25,189 bases of DNA, from NCBI GenBank assembly GCA_945833895.1, contig CAMAGQ010000006.1, forward strand, positions 1 to 25,189, in the 5' to 3' direction. Of this stretch, positions 1 through 8,423 are shown one piece after another. Made by a program: the position numbers and the translations under genes. The notes under the pieces were generated by a model. It did no database searches. It was not told where the DNA came from and saw only the letters and a list, made by a program, of their open reading frames with translations. The number at the start of each line of letters is the position of its first letter. Positions within the stretch are counted from its first letter, which is position 1. Source of the stretch: an uncultured bacterium (GTDB lineage: Bacteria > Cyanobacteriota > Vampirovibrionia > Gastranaerophilales > Gastranaerophilaceae).

Positions 1-1
1 T

Positions 2-811
2 AACTTCCCTGATGAAAAACAACAGGCGATAAATGAAACAACAACCAGATTACAAAGAGATTTTCAACAGGTAATTGCAGGAAAAAATCAAGAACTTGCA
101 GCCAAAGATAAAGAAATCGCAAAAGTTAAAGAAGAGTTTGCAAAATATGAACCGGTTGTAAAAATCAAATCGGTTGAGGAACTTGATACAATTTTACCTG
201 ATGAGGCTGCTAAAATTTTGGACGAAATGGTAGCACACAGGATTGAAGCCCGCAAGAGCATGTTTGATTTTCTTATGACAGGCAAAGGGCAAGAAGAAGC
301 CTTCGCACAAATTGAAAGAAACAATCAAATTCAGAAGGCACGTCAAGACGGCATGTTTAATATTCCTGAACTTAAAACTAAGTTGAATACCATAACACAA
401 CAAGAAAACTTATACACCTCAAGTGATACATATTTCACAATTCAGATGATTCAAAAGGCACTTGTTGGACATCCGCAAGGAGCATACTTAAATAGCAGAG
501 TTATTGAAGAACAGGTCAAAAATAACGCAATGGCAATTTTAACCCCAATGGCTGATAATAGATACTATAATACAAATATACAATCTATAGAAAAAGAACT
601 TGACCAAGCACTTGACAATGTGAAAAAATACCACACTAACTTTACTCGCGGTATGGAAAAACTCAAAAAACAAAATCCTAAAGCAAAATTTGAAATAACT
701 CAGGTGGATTTTGATGCCGATAAATCAAAAGTTAAAATAACAACCGATGATTATTCGGTAGAACATTCATTCTATGATATAAATTTTCTGGGCAGTACAC
801 AATCTTGGTAA
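2..811 (+). CDS. Unknown coiled-coil protein, 5' end outside window
   Basis: The reading frame is open from base 2 to the TAA at 809-811, so this is the last 269 codons of a longer gene; the first in-window ATG (218) is internal. The N-terminal part visible here is rich in Gln, Lys and Glu with heptad-like spacing (about residues 3-55), which suggests a coiled coil. It is followed by a mostly helical, Lys/Asn/Gln-rich region and a C-terminal stretch of probable beta strands (FEITQVDFDADKSKVKIT) ending in GSTQSW. There is no signal peptide or membrane segment in the visible part. I do not recognise the family. A hairpin terminator follows 30 nt after the stop. Confidence 0.75.
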   Translation, partial: NFPDEKQQAINETTTRLQRDFQQVIAGKNQELAAKDKEIAKVKEEFAKYEPVVKIKSVEELDTILPDEAAKILDEMVAHRIEARKSMFDFLMTGKGQEEAFAQIERNNQIQKARQDGMFNIPELKTKLNTITQQENLYTSSDTYFTIQMIQKALVGHPQGAYLNSRVIEEQVKNNAMAILTPMADNRYYNTNIQSIEKELDQALDNVKKYHTNFTRGMEKLKKQNPKAKFEITQVDFDADKSKVKITTDDYSVEHSFYDINFLGSTQSW

Positions 812-841
812 TAAACTAAAATATTTAACAAATACAAAAAA

Positions 842-874
842 CGGGGCGACTATTTCAGTTGCTCCGCTTTTTAT
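842..874 (+). terminator. Hairpin terminator, probably bidirectional
   Basis: CGGGGCGAC (842-850) pairs with GTTGCTCCG (858-866) over nine positions with two G-U pairs and a 7-nt loop, followed by a T-run (868-872). On the minus strand the same hairpin is followed by TTTTTTG, so it can also end the M48 protease transcript that converges on it. Confidence 0.8.
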
Positions 875-882
875 TTGAAAAC

Positions 883-1716
883 TTATTTATTTATAAATTG
901 CAAGGCTCGTTCGTAAGATGTTGAATTGTAGCCTTTTTCAATGTATTCGGGATAATTTTTAGAAATATATTTATACATTTTTTTAATTCTTTTTCCGCCT
1001 GACGGGTGGTCGGAAAATGCATCAAAATAATTCCCTGAAATCTTGTTCATCAAAGAGATTGAGGCAAGCGGGTTGTATCCTGCATTAACAAGGTAATCAA
1101 TACTTTCTGTATCTGCTTTAAATTCATCCCCTCTGGAGATTGCTTTGTTGGCAATTTCTCCCGCAGCAGCACCGCCGACTGTAATTGCCCCTGCTTTTGC
1201 CATTTTGGCGGAATCTCCCCAATATCCAATCATTGACAAAACACTTCCCGTAATCCCAGCCGTTGCAACAACAGCGTTACGGGCGATAGTTTTCTTTACG
1301 TGGGTTTTTGAAACATGTCCCATTTCATGCCCGATTACAAAAGCCAATTCGTCCTCATTTTCAACGTATTTCAGTAAGCCAAGGTTGACAGTGATAACGT
1401 TGTTGATATTTGTTGATGCGTTTGCCTCTTTATCGTCAGAAACAACAAAGGTCATGTGCTTTTCAAGGTCACTAGCCATTGCAAGACGTGTTCCTATGCG
1501 GTTTATATGATTGAAAGCCTCTTGAGAACTCCAATTGGCATAGTATGGCGTAATATCAACCGATACAGAACCTTTCAGAACGTCAGTTGCATTCTTTTTT
1601 GCACCGACAGAAGATGAGGCGATAACGTTGTCCGCAACAGGTTTTTCGACTGCAATCGCACCCGCCTGTGCCGTCATAAAAAATACCGCAAGTAAAATTG
1701 CTAATATATTTTTCAT
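883..1716 (-). CDS. Secreted M48 family zinc metalloprotease
   Basis: Predicted 277-aa exported zinc peptidase of the M48 (Ste24/BepA/LoiP-like) family, which acts on misfolded or membrane-associated proteins in the envelope. Residues 1-22 (MKNILAILLAVFFMTAQAGA...) form a clear Sec signal peptide with likely cleavage after AQA or AGA. HEMGH at 130-134 supplies two zinc ligands and the catalytic Glu, Glu198 in RGDEFKAD is the expected third ligand, and NAGYNP and SDHPSGGKRI are typical downstream family motifs. A weakly hydrophobic Gly/Ala stretch (about 146-190) lies between the zinc motifs. I chose the ATG at 1716, not an upstream ATG at 1758, because only the former starts at the signal peptide; the latter would overlap miaB. 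It begins 8 nt after the miaB stop with a poor ribosome site (GGAAAA), suggesting translational coupling to miaB. Substrate unknown. Confidence 0.9.
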   Translation of the reverse strand: MKNILAILLAVFFMTAQAGAIAVEKPVADNVIASSSVGAKKNATDVLKGSVSVDITPYYANWSSQEAFNHINRIGTRLAMASDLEKHMTFVVSDDKEANASTNINNVITVNLGLLKYVENEDELAFVIGHEMGHVSKTHVKKTIARNAVVATAGITGSVLSMIGYWGDSAKMAKAGAITVGGAAAGEIANKAISRGDEFKADTESIDYLVNAGYNPLASISLMNKISGNYFDAFSDHPSGGKRIKKMYKYISKNYPEYIEKGYNSTSYERALQFINK

Positions 1717-1724
1717 TTTATAAT

Positions 1725-3056
1725 TTATTTTTCCAAAAGTTCGCCGTTCAAATACCATGTCTTAACTCCAACAATTTTTACATTGACAAATTCGCCCGTC
1801 ATATCCTTATCGCAAGGAATATGGACGATTTTGTTATTCCTTGTTCTGCCTGTAATAACATTTTTCCCTTTGTGGTTTTCAAAATTCTCAATCAAAACTT
1901 CCATTTCACGACCGAGGAATTTCTTGTTAGACGCAAGACAGCACTTTCTGTTTTGTTCGTTCAACCTTGCAAGACGTTCAAATTTCGTATCTTCGTCAAT
2001 GTATTTATCAACCCATTTTGCCGCAACGGTTTTCTCACGAGGAGAATAAGCGGCGGTATTTGAATAATCCAATCCGATTTCTTCCATAGCGGTAAGGGTT
2101 TCGACAAACTGCTCTTCCGTTTCCCCCGGAAAACCTGCAATAAAGTCACTTGTAATAGTAACATCAGGAACCATTTTTCTGACTTTTTCGGCAATTTTTA
2201 TATAGGTTTCCCTATCATAACGACGGTTCATTTTCTTTAGAACTTCGCTGCTGCCTGACTGCATCGGAATATGAAAATATTCGCAAACCTTATCCAATTC
2301 TACCGTAGTTTGAATTAATTCATCCGTAATATCAGTAGGATAAGAGGTTACAAAACGAATTCTGAACTTGCCCTCAATCGCATTGACCTCTCTGAGCAAA
2401 TCCGCAAGGCGGTAGTTTCTATCCTTGAAATCTTTTCCGTAACTGTCGACATTCTGACCCAATAAAGTGATTTCCTTGAAACCCGAATTAAGGGCATCTT
2501 TAACCTCTTTCAAAATCGTTTCGGGAAGTCTTGAACGCTCGCGGCCTCTTGTATAAGGTACTATACAATATGTGCAGAAGTTGTTACAGCCTTCTGTTAT
2601 CGGAATCCACGCATTAACCGATTTAACCCTGTTGATTTTATATTTAACGGCTTCCGTATCTTCTGTTGCGTTTGTTTCTTCGCATTCGCAAACCTTTTCA
2701 CCGTTTTCAACCGCTTTGATTATTTCTGGCAAAGCATAAATTTTATGAGTTCCGAGAACAAAATCAACGTAATGTGCACGTTTGAAAATCTGTTCAGCCT
2801 TTTGCTGTGCAACACAACCGCAAAAACCTATCTTTAATTCAGGTCTTGATTTTTTCCATTTTCCCCAGGTTCCAATCAAACTAAAAGCCTTATCTTCGCT
2901 CAGTTGTCTGATTGAACAGGTGTTAACCATCAATAAATCCGCATGTTTAGGTTCTGTTGTTTCCTCGTAGCCAAAACTTGAAAGCATTCCAAACATACGT
3001 TCGGTATCCGATTTATTCATCTGGCAGCCCATTGTTTCAATATAAACTTTTTTCAT
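1725..3056 (-). CDS. miaB: tRNA-2-methylthio-N6-dimethylallyladenosine synthase MiaB
   Basis: 443-aa radical-SAM methylthiotransferase that adds the 2-methylthio group to i6A37 of tRNAs reading UNN codons. The N-terminal UPF0004 domain carries the three Cys of the auxiliary Fe-S cluster (Cys11 in ETMGCQMN, Cys47 in NTCSIR, Cys81). The radical SAM cluster is C157-x3-C161-x2-C164 in EGCNNFCTYCIVPYTRGRERSR. A TRAM-like RNA-binding domain ends the protein (about 380-443). The VPYTRG sequence after the cluster and the length favour MiaB over MtaB or RimO. The start is supported by GAAGGA 6 nt upstream of ATG 3056. It is the first gene of a two-gene unit with the M48 protease and is separated from the upstream helicase by a terminator. 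Confidence 0.95.
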   Translation of the reverse strand: MKKVYIETMGCQMNKSDTERMFGMLSSFGYEETTEPKHADLLMVNTCSIRQLSEDKAFSLIGTWGKWKKSRPELKIGFCGCVAQQKAEQIFKRAHYVDFVLGTHKIYALPEIIKAVENGEKVCECEETNATEDTEAVKYKINRVKSVNAWIPITEGCNNFCTYCIVPYTRGRERSRLPETILKEVKDALNSGFKEITLLGQNVDSYGKDFKDRNYRLADLLREVNAIEGKFRIRFVTSYPTDITDELIQTTVELDKVCEYFHIPMQSGSSEVLKKMNRRYDRETYIKIAEKVRKMVPDVTITSDFIAGFPGETEEQFVETLTAMEEIGLDYSNTAAYSPREKTVAAKWVDKYIDEDTKFERLARLNEQNRKCCLASNKKFLGREMEVLIENFENHKGKNVITGRTRNNKIVHIPCDKDMTGEFVNVKIVGVKTWYLNGELLEK

Positions 3057-3090
3057 TGTTTTCCTTCTATTCCAGTATTTTACATTCTAT

Positions 3091-3120
3091 ATTATATAAA
3101 AAACATGACGTTTAAAACAA
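3091..3120 (-). promoter_or_regulatory. Candidate promoter of miaB
   Basis: On the minus strand a perfect TATAAT (3096-3091) lies 34 nt before the miaB start codon. An 18-nt spacer separates it from a weak TTGTTT -35 (3120-3115). The -10 is persuasive, but the -35 matches only three of six consensus positions and overlaps the tail of the helicase terminator. Confidence 0.45.
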
Positions 3121-3148
3121 ATGAACAGAAAAATTATCTTCTGTTCAT
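3115..3148 (-). terminator. Terminator downstream of the helicase gene
   Basis: A perfect 10-bp inverted repeat, ATGAACAGAA (3121-3130) and TTCTGTTCAT (3139-3148), encloses an 8-nt loop. Read on the minus strand it is followed by TTGTTTT, and it lies 33 nt after the helicase stop codon. It separates the helicase transcript from miaB. Confidence 0.7.
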
Positions 3149-3181
3149 CTGCTGATAAATATTATATTTTAAACCGCCGAC

Positions 3182-6100
3182 TTAATCAATCGTGAGAACT
3201 CTGTCAAGGCAAGCCTTTGGAGAATATTGCCATTCTCTGTAGGTTATACGTTTAACCTTCAAGCCGCAGCGTTCAAGGATTGATTGCTTTTTCATATTAC
3301 TCATGTGGTGAAGTTTTTTAGAATCTTCAACCCCATCAATTTCGATAATAAATTTGTCATCAACAACCAAATCCGCACTCAAACCTGCGATTTCAACACC
3401 TGCATTGACTTTGTGACCTAACTTTCTGATTTCTGCTGCGACGGTTTTTTCAAGAGAATTTTTATAATTATTCTCATCAATGCCTGCATCTTGAACAGCT
3501 TTTTTGCGTTCTTTGTAATTTTCAAGGTATGAAACATAATGTCTGAAATGACCGTCAGGCATAGTTTCCAAATCGTGAGAAACGAAGTTTATACATTTGT
3601 TTTTCGCCCTTGTAATCGCAACATTGAACAAGTTCGGTTTTTGCAGGAATGTAATACTTTGCGGATAAGAATTGTTCGCAAAAGCCCACGACATAAGGAT
3701 AATATCTTTTTCATCCCCTTGGAATGTATGTGCCGTACCGATTTCAATCTGATGTTTCTTAATCATATAATCAGACAAAACCTTTGCAACAGAAATTTTC
3801 AACTGTTCAACCTGAGCCCTGAACGGTGAAATTATACCGATTGTGACAGGTTTTTCAGGGTTATCCTTTTCGTCATTAAGCACAATTTCGTGTAAAGTTT
3901 TGGCTAAAGCCTCGATTTCAGGAAGGTTTCTTGTCGCATCAGAATCGACTTTCCCGTCAGGAACTTTTATAATATCAATCGCCATTTCGTCAGAAGTTTC
4001 TTTCCTCATAACCCTGATTTTATCGCCGTAAAATTCCTTGTTAGAGAAGTTAATAATAGGCGGCAAACTTCTGAAATGTTCATCAAGCATAACAGAATTC
4101 ATTGAATAGTAATCCGCCAAATCGAACATTGAATTTGTTCTAAATCTCCACATCAACTGGTATTTGTCAGGGATTCCGTACTGGCTCAAGAAGGATTGTT
4201 CTTTCGCTTTTTCAAGGAAAGACAGGTGCGGCAACTGCTTATCATCGCCCACAACAACCGTTCTTTTTGCACGGTACATTATAGGGAAACAACTTGCGAT
4301 ATCGCATTGAGAAGCCTCGTCGATAATCGCAACATCAAACATCCCCGGTTTCAAAGGTAAAGAATCTGATACCGCGTATGTCGTTACACACCAACAAGGA
4401 AAAGCATCAAGCAACGGCTTGAAATCCTCTTGTTCCATAATGTTATCGGTCTTTTTCTTGCGTTTTTCAACAAGTGCCTTTGCGTGAATTTTTATTCTGC
4501 GAACTTTTTTCGCATCATGTAAAAGCATCTTCAAAGCCTCACGTCTTGTGGATTTCAGGATGTTTATCGCAAGCGTGTTCTGCTTTCTTTTCAACTGCCT
4601 GATTTGCTCCATCATAACGTGAAGATTACCCGTCTTTTGAATATCTGTTTCAATCTTTCTCAACCGCCACTTATGAGTTACATAGTCTAACTCAACCTTC
4701 AAACGATCAAGCGTTTCGGGTTCAACCTCAAAACTGTGGATGTTCAAAATCTTTTTCAACTGTCTTATGCTTGACATATTTGCAAAAGTCGCGAAAAAGC
4801 CCGATTTTTCCATATTATCACTAAGCGTTTTAATCACGTCATTTATGTTATCAATTTCGGATTTTTTTAACGGACGTGAAATATACTCTAAATTTCCGAC
4901 ACTGACAGACATTTGAGCGATTTCATCTTTAAGATTATGCCATTCTTGCTCAAGTTTTATAATCCTTTCGCACTTGTCCTGAGTTTCTCTTATGCAGTCC
5001 AAATGCTGAACCATATCTTTTGTATCGGCAAAAATATAATCTTCCAAATCGTCATTCAATGCAAATTTACCGGACGTCAACTCTTGCAACTGTTCGCTCA
5101 ACTGTCTTTGATAGTTAAGTCTGCCTGCTCTTAGGGCAAGATACGGTGCTCCGAGATTATTCAACCTGTCTGCAACAACGTCAACCGCCTTGTCCATACG
5201 GGAAGCAACAAGAACCGTTTTACCGTTAGCAATAAGGTGTGAAACAAGGTTTACAATAGTTTGAGATTTACCTGTCCCCGGAGGCCCTTGAACCGCTATA
5301 AGTTTGTTATTTTCAACGTTTTTGATTACTCTTTCCTGCGAATCACTCAACGCAAGCGGGGTAATCGGATAAAACGGTGCATCTGAATCTTTCAACGGGA
5401 AAACCTTCTCCGCTGATTGTGTATATTCATCATTGATAACTCCAAGTGTAGTTTCTCTGAAAACTCCGCTCGGTTTTTCGGAGATTTGAATAAGTTCGTG
5501 CAAAACCCCCGCCGTAACCGCAGGCCGCTTTGTCAAAATTATCGCACTGCTGTCAACCACACTAAGTTTTTTAATAGTGCCTGCCGCAGCTTTTTGTTTA
5601 TTTTCACGAATTTCATATTCTATAATTTCGTCAAAATTCTCACCGTCAATTGTCGTTTCGGAATAATCTTTTTCACTTTCGTCTTTTGAAATATTATCCT
5701 CAATATCATCAGATGAGTCCATAGTGATCTCTATATCAGGAATTAAGGATTTCAAAGTTACAAGGAAAATGTCCATTTTTTCTTTTGTGATAGGCAGGTC
5801 AGGAACAACGTCCAAAATGCCTTCCAAAAATAAATCCACCTCATCATCGTCATCACTTTTTTTCAGTAATGCCGCAATTGCACCTGTATTGAGCGACAAA
5901 ACTTCATCTTGCAAAATACAATTTATATTAACCCCGTTACGTTCAAGTTTACAAGGAACATATAAAAGCGGAGTCAAAAACTCGTTCTGACGGCGAGCCT
6001 TGCCGTTTCTGCCGACTAAAAACATGTAGCCGTAAATCAAATACTTATCTCTTGCCCCCGAACTGCTTTGGAGCATAAGTTCGTTCAAATTCGGATTTGA

Positions 6101-6310
6101 CCCTTCAAGTTTTAAGTAGTCTAAACCTTCTGTTAACAAGGTTTCTTTCTCTTTCAAGAAAATCCACTTGTTATCCTTATCCCCTTTCAAATTTCTGAAT
6201 GTAGAACTCTTAACCTCTTCTCTCACACAGTCGTGAAGATATAAACTCAATTTTTTTATAAAACTGTTATTAAATGCTGAATTTAGTGCCTTTGTTGCTT
6301 CCTGTAACAT
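3182..6310 (-). CDS. SF1 (Dna2/Upf1-like) helicase with C-terminal PD-(D/E)XK-like nuclease domain
   Basis: 1042-aa DNA or RNA helicase. An N-terminal domain (about 1-320, very acidic at 152-230) precedes Walker A GPPGTGKS (342-349). Walker B is DEASQCD (664-670), motif III GDDKQLPH (688-695), motif IV LDEHFRS (742-748), motif V HTFQGDEKDII (861-871) and motif VI NVAITRAKN (896-904); these order and sequences place it in the Upf1/Dna2 branch of superfamily 1. Between Walker A and B a long helical, Lys/Leu-rich insert (about 430-620) may be a coiled-coil arm. The last 90 residues contain SADLVVDD...FIIEIDG (979-993) followed by a conserved-looking Gln/Lys helix and VKRITYREW. This resembles the small Vsr/DUF559-type restriction-endonuclease fold with a D...ExD core. 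The start is supported by AAGAGG 7 nt upstream. Related fusions occur both in DNA repair and in phage defence; which applies here cannot be decided. Confidence 0.85.
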   Translation of the reverse strand: MLQEATKALNSAFNNSFIKKLSLYLHDCVREEVKSSTFRNLKGDKDNKWIFLKEKETLLTEGLDYLKLEGSNPNLNELMLQSSSGARDKYLIYGYMFLVGRNGKARRQNEFLTPLLYVPCKLERNGVNINCILQDEVLSLNTGAIAALLKKSDDDDEVDLFLEGILDVVPDLPITKEKMDIFLVTLKSLIPDIEITMDSSDDIEDNISKDESEKDYSETTIDGENFDEIIEYEIRENKQKAAAGTIKKLSVVDSSAIILTKRPAVTAGVLHELIQISEKPSGVFRETTLGVINDEYTQSAEKVFPLKDSDAPFYPITPLALSDSQERVIKNVENNKLIAVQGPPGTGKSQTIVNLVSHLIANGKTVLVASRMDKAVDVVADRLNNLGAPYLALRAGRLNYQRQLSEQLQELTSGKFALNDDLEDYIFADTKDMVQHLDCIRETQDKCERIIKLEQEWHNLKDEIAQMSVSVGNLEYISRPLKKSEIDNINDVIKTLSDNMEKSGFFATFANMSSIRQLKKILNIHSFEVEPETLDRLKVELDYVTHKWRLRKIETDIQKTGNLHVMMEQIRQLKRKQNTLAINILKSTRREALKMLLHDAKKVRRIKIHAKALVEKRKKKTDNIMEQEDFKPLLDAFPCWCVTTYAVSDSLPLKPGMFDVAIIDEASQCDIASCFPIMYRAKRTVVVGDDKQLPHLSFLEKAKEQSFLSQYGIPDKYQLMWRFRTNSMFDLADYYSMNSVMLDEHFRSLPPIINFSNKEFYGDKIRVMRKETSDEMAIDIIKVPDGKVDSDATRNLPEIEALAKTLHEIVLNDEKDNPEKPVTIGIISPFRAQVEQLKISVAKVLSDYMIKKHQIEIGTAHTFQGDEKDIILMSWAFANNSYPQSITFLQKPNLFNVAITRAKNKCINFVSHDLETMPDGHFRHYVSYLENYKERKKAVQDAGIDENNYKNSLEKTVAAEIRKLGHKVNAGVEIAGLSADLVVDDKFIIEIDGVEDSKKLHHMSNMKKQSILERCGLKVKRITYREWQYSPKACLDRVLTID

Positions 6311-6410
6311 TCTTTGACCTCTTTACTAAAACGTCTTTCTGGGCGGATAATTAAGATTTTTCAGGCTAACCCCCCGTAATCGAAAAACCTCGTTATATAA
6401 ATATTATCTT

Positions 6411-6444
6411 CCATTTTACACCATTTTACGCTAAAATCAATCTA
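6411..6444 (+). promoter_or_regulatory. Putative leaderless promoter of cca
   Basis: TAAAAT (6432-6437) lies 6 nt before the cca ATG (6444), so a normal initiation distance would start the mRNA at or next to the start codon. There is no Shine-Dalgarno sequence. It is preceded by a direct repeat of CCATTTTAC (6411-6419 and 6421-6429). The block TTTTACGCTA is shared with the aroK promoter. No convincing -35 is visible. Confidence 0.5.
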
Positions 6445-7544
6445 TGAACATCATAAATTTACAGGATAAAAATTTATTTTATATCGGCGGAGTTGTTCGT
6501 GATGAAATTCTCGGGAAACAAAGTTTTGACGTTGATATTACCTGTGTCGGCAATGCGATTGAATTTGCCAAAACAATCCCCAATGCCGAAATTCTCCAAA
6601 TTAACGAACCTTTCGGCACTGTAAGAATAAAACTTGATAATGAAGAAATTGATATTGCCTCAACCCGCTCGGAAAATTACCCTCAAAAAGGTCATTTACC
6701 TGTAGTTGATAAAATAGGCTGTTCGCTGAAAGAAGATGTTCTTCGCCGTGATTTCACGATTAACGCAATGGCAAAATCAACTCAAACAGGCAAAATCGTT
6801 GATTATACAGGCGGGCTGGAAGATATTAAAAATAAACTGATAAGAGTTTTACACAACAAAAGTTTTATCGACGACCCGACAAGAATTGTTCGTGCGTTGA
6901 AGTTTTCGGTTCGTTTCGGGTTTGAACTTGAAGAAAATACAAAAAACCTTCGTGACAAATATTTGAAAAATATCAATTACGACATGTCTTACAAAAGACT
7001 AAAAAAAGAACTTGTTGAAACTTTTAATCTGAATTCACAAACCGCGTTTGAAAAGTTTATCAACGAAGAAATTTACAAACTGATTGCCCCGCAGGATTTT
7101 GAATTACCGAAAATAAACCTTGAAAACTTGATAAATAAATATAATCCGCAAAATATTTGGGTTATTTATGTCGGACTTTTGCCTGATATAACTTCATTAC
7201 CGCTTACAAAAACAGAAAAAAAGATTGTCGAAGATTTCCAAAAATTAAAACAAAACCCTATCGAAAACGAGGATTTTACAATATACAAAACCTTTGGCGG
7301 ATTGAATTTGGAAACGGTTATAATGTATTCATCAATCAATGAGGAAGTTGTCAGAAAATATTTAGACAATTTACGCAAAATAAAAACAGAAATCACAGGT
7401 ATTGACTTGCAGGAATTGGGAATTAAGCCGTCAGTTAAATATCAGCAATGTTTTGATTTTATTCTTGAGCAAAAATTGAAAAATCCTGAACTGGCTAAAG
7501 TTCAGGAAATTAAACTTGCAAAAGAATTTTTCGGAATTATTTAA
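6444..7544 (+). CDS. cca: CCA tRNA nucleotidyltransferase / poly(A) polymerase family protein
   Basis: 366-aa class II nucleotidyltransferase, expected to build or repair the CCA end of tRNAs. The catalytic head is intact: GGVVRD at 15-20, the metal-binding Asp29 and Asp31 in FDVDIT, RRDFTINAMA at 101-110 and DPTRIVRA at 144-151, followed by the helical neck. The protein is shorter than the usual 400+ residues and shows no HD phosphohydrolase domain. Poly(A) polymerase activity cannot be excluded from sequence, but with a short C-terminus and no other candidate in the window CCA addition is the simpler reading. The start lacks a ribosome site and appears leaderless. The stop overlaps the stop of the convergent solute-binding protein gene by 8 nt, leaving no room for a terminator between them. 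Confidence 0.87.
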   Translation: MNIINLQDKNLFYIGGVVRDEILGKQSFDVDITCVGNAIEFAKTIPNAEILQINEPFGTVRIKLDNEEIDIASTRSENYPQKGHLPVVDKIGCSLKEDVLRRDFTINAMAKSTQTGKIVDYTGGLEDIKNKLIRVLHNKSFIDDPTRIVRALKFSVRFGFELEENTKNLRDKYLKNINYDMSYKRLKKELVETFNLNSQTAFEKFINEEIYKLIAPQDFELPKINLENLINKYNPQNIWVIYVGLLPDITSLPLTKTEKKIVEDFQKLKQNPIENEDFTIYKTFGGLNLETVIMYSSINEEVVRKYLDNLRKIKTEITGIDLQELGIKPSVKYQQCFDFILEQKLKNPELAKVQEIKLAKEFFGII

Positions 7545-8322
7545 TCCCGTAACTTGCTTTTATTTTTTTCAAGTGTCCGTTATGAGTTTCGATATCAATA
7601 ACGTTATTTACAGCCGTCAGCAAGTCTACAGACTCAGGCCCGTTGCGCAAAGCAACCCCGTAAGGTTCTTTTGAATAACGTTTTGGCAAAAGTTCGACCG
7701 ACTTATCTCTCAATGCCATACCGAGCAGAATTGTATCATCAGACACAATCGCATCAGCCTTGCCGGATTTCAACAACTGCAACGCCGCAGGATACGTCTT
7801 AGCACCAACTATACCAACCCCCGGAACTGCAAGACGTATGCTTTTTTCACTTGTTGAACCGAACACAATTATAACTTTTTTATCACTTAAATCCTGAAGA
7901 TTTTTTATAAGACTTCCTTTTTTAACAAGCACAGCCTGCCCTGCAACGTGATACGGTTTTGAAAACATGATGAGCTGTTTGCGTTTAGGAGTTATGGACA
8001 TTGTAGCAATCAGCATATCCACATCGCCTGAATACAGTTTCATCATTCTGTCTGATGTTGTAACTGGTACAAATTGTATTTTTTTCTCATCTCCGAGAAT
8101 ACCTTTTGCTATTAATCTTCCAAGAGCAGGGTCATAACCCAGATATCTGCCCTTTTTATCCTTGTAGCCAAACGGATAGGTGTCAGTTTTTACCCCGACA
8201 ATCAACTTATCACGCTCAATTATCGTCTGTAAATCGTTTGTATAAACCTCCTGCTGTTTCTTGCCGCAGCCGCAGCATACAAAAACAACAAGCATCAGTA
8301 ACAAAAATATTTTTTTTATCAT
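7537..8322 (-). CDS. Extracytoplasmic amino-acid-type ABC transporter substrate-binding protein (SBP_bac_3)
   Basis: 261-aa family 3 solute-binding protein, the periplasmic receptor of polar or charged amino-acid ABC importers. A hydrophobic signal sequence (5-17) runs into VCCGCGKK; one of these cysteines probably carries lipid, although the lipobox is not canonical. The mature part has the family layout: DKLIVGVKTDTYPFGYKDKKGRYLGYDPALGRLIA, then a ligand-contacting segment ATMSITPKRKQLIMFSKPY, the hinge, and KADAIVSDD. No permease or ATPase gene lies nearby, so it may serve a transporter encoded elsewhere or act as a sensor. It has its own promoter (8372-8344) and a purine-rich AAGAGG 11 nt before the ATG. 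Confidence 0.88.
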   Translation of the reverse strand: MIKKIFLLLMLVVFVCCGCGKKQQEVYTNDLQTIIERDKLIVGVKTDTYPFGYKDKKGRYLGYDPALGRLIAKGILGDEKKIQFVPVTTSDRMMKLYSGDVDMLIATMSITPKRKQLIMFSKPYHVAGQAVLVKKGSLIKNLQDLSDKKVIIVFGSTSEKSIRLAVPGVGIVGAKTYPAALQLLKSGKADAIVSDDTILLGMALRDKSVELLPKRYSKEPYGVALRNGPESVDLLTAVNNVIDIETHNGHLKKIKASYGIK

Positions 8323-8343
8323 TACATTATTTTCCTCTTTTTT

Positions 8344-8372
8344 ATAATACCTTTATGAAAAATTTAAGTCAA
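8344..8372 (-). promoter_or_regulatory. Sigma70-type promoter of the solute-binding protein gene
   Basis: On the minus strand TTGACT (8372-8367) and TATTAT (8349-8344) are separated by exactly 17 nt. Expected transcription start is near 8337, giving a leader of about 15 nt that contains AAGAGG. It is one of the best consensus matches in the window. Confidence 0.75.
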
Positions 8373-8400
8373 AAAAGTTAGCTATATTTATTTTGCAAAA

Positions 8401-8423
8401 ATTTTACGCTATTATAACTTGTA
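8401..8423 (+). promoter_or_regulatory. Putative leaderless promoter of aroK-aroB
   Basis: TATTAT (8410-8415) ends 7 nt before the aroK ATG at 8423, and no Shine-Dalgarno is present, so the transcript probably starts at the start codon. It shares ATTTTACGCTA with the cca upstream region, at nearly the same distance from the ATG. A -35 is not obvious. Confidence 0.5.

Noticed and set aside
1717..1758. Upstream ATG start for the M48 protease
   Set aside because: It overlaps miaB and places 14 charged residues before an otherwise perfect signal peptide.
6361..6405. TTTTTC and GAAAAA arms around a CCCCCC tract as a terminator or operator
   Set aside because: Only six pairs with a 19-nt loop and no T-run in a suitable position; likely chance in AT-rich DNA.
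8393..8422. TTG start for aroK
   Set aside because: No ribosome site; ten extra residues precede the conserved shikimate kinase N-terminus, and the region looks like the promoter.
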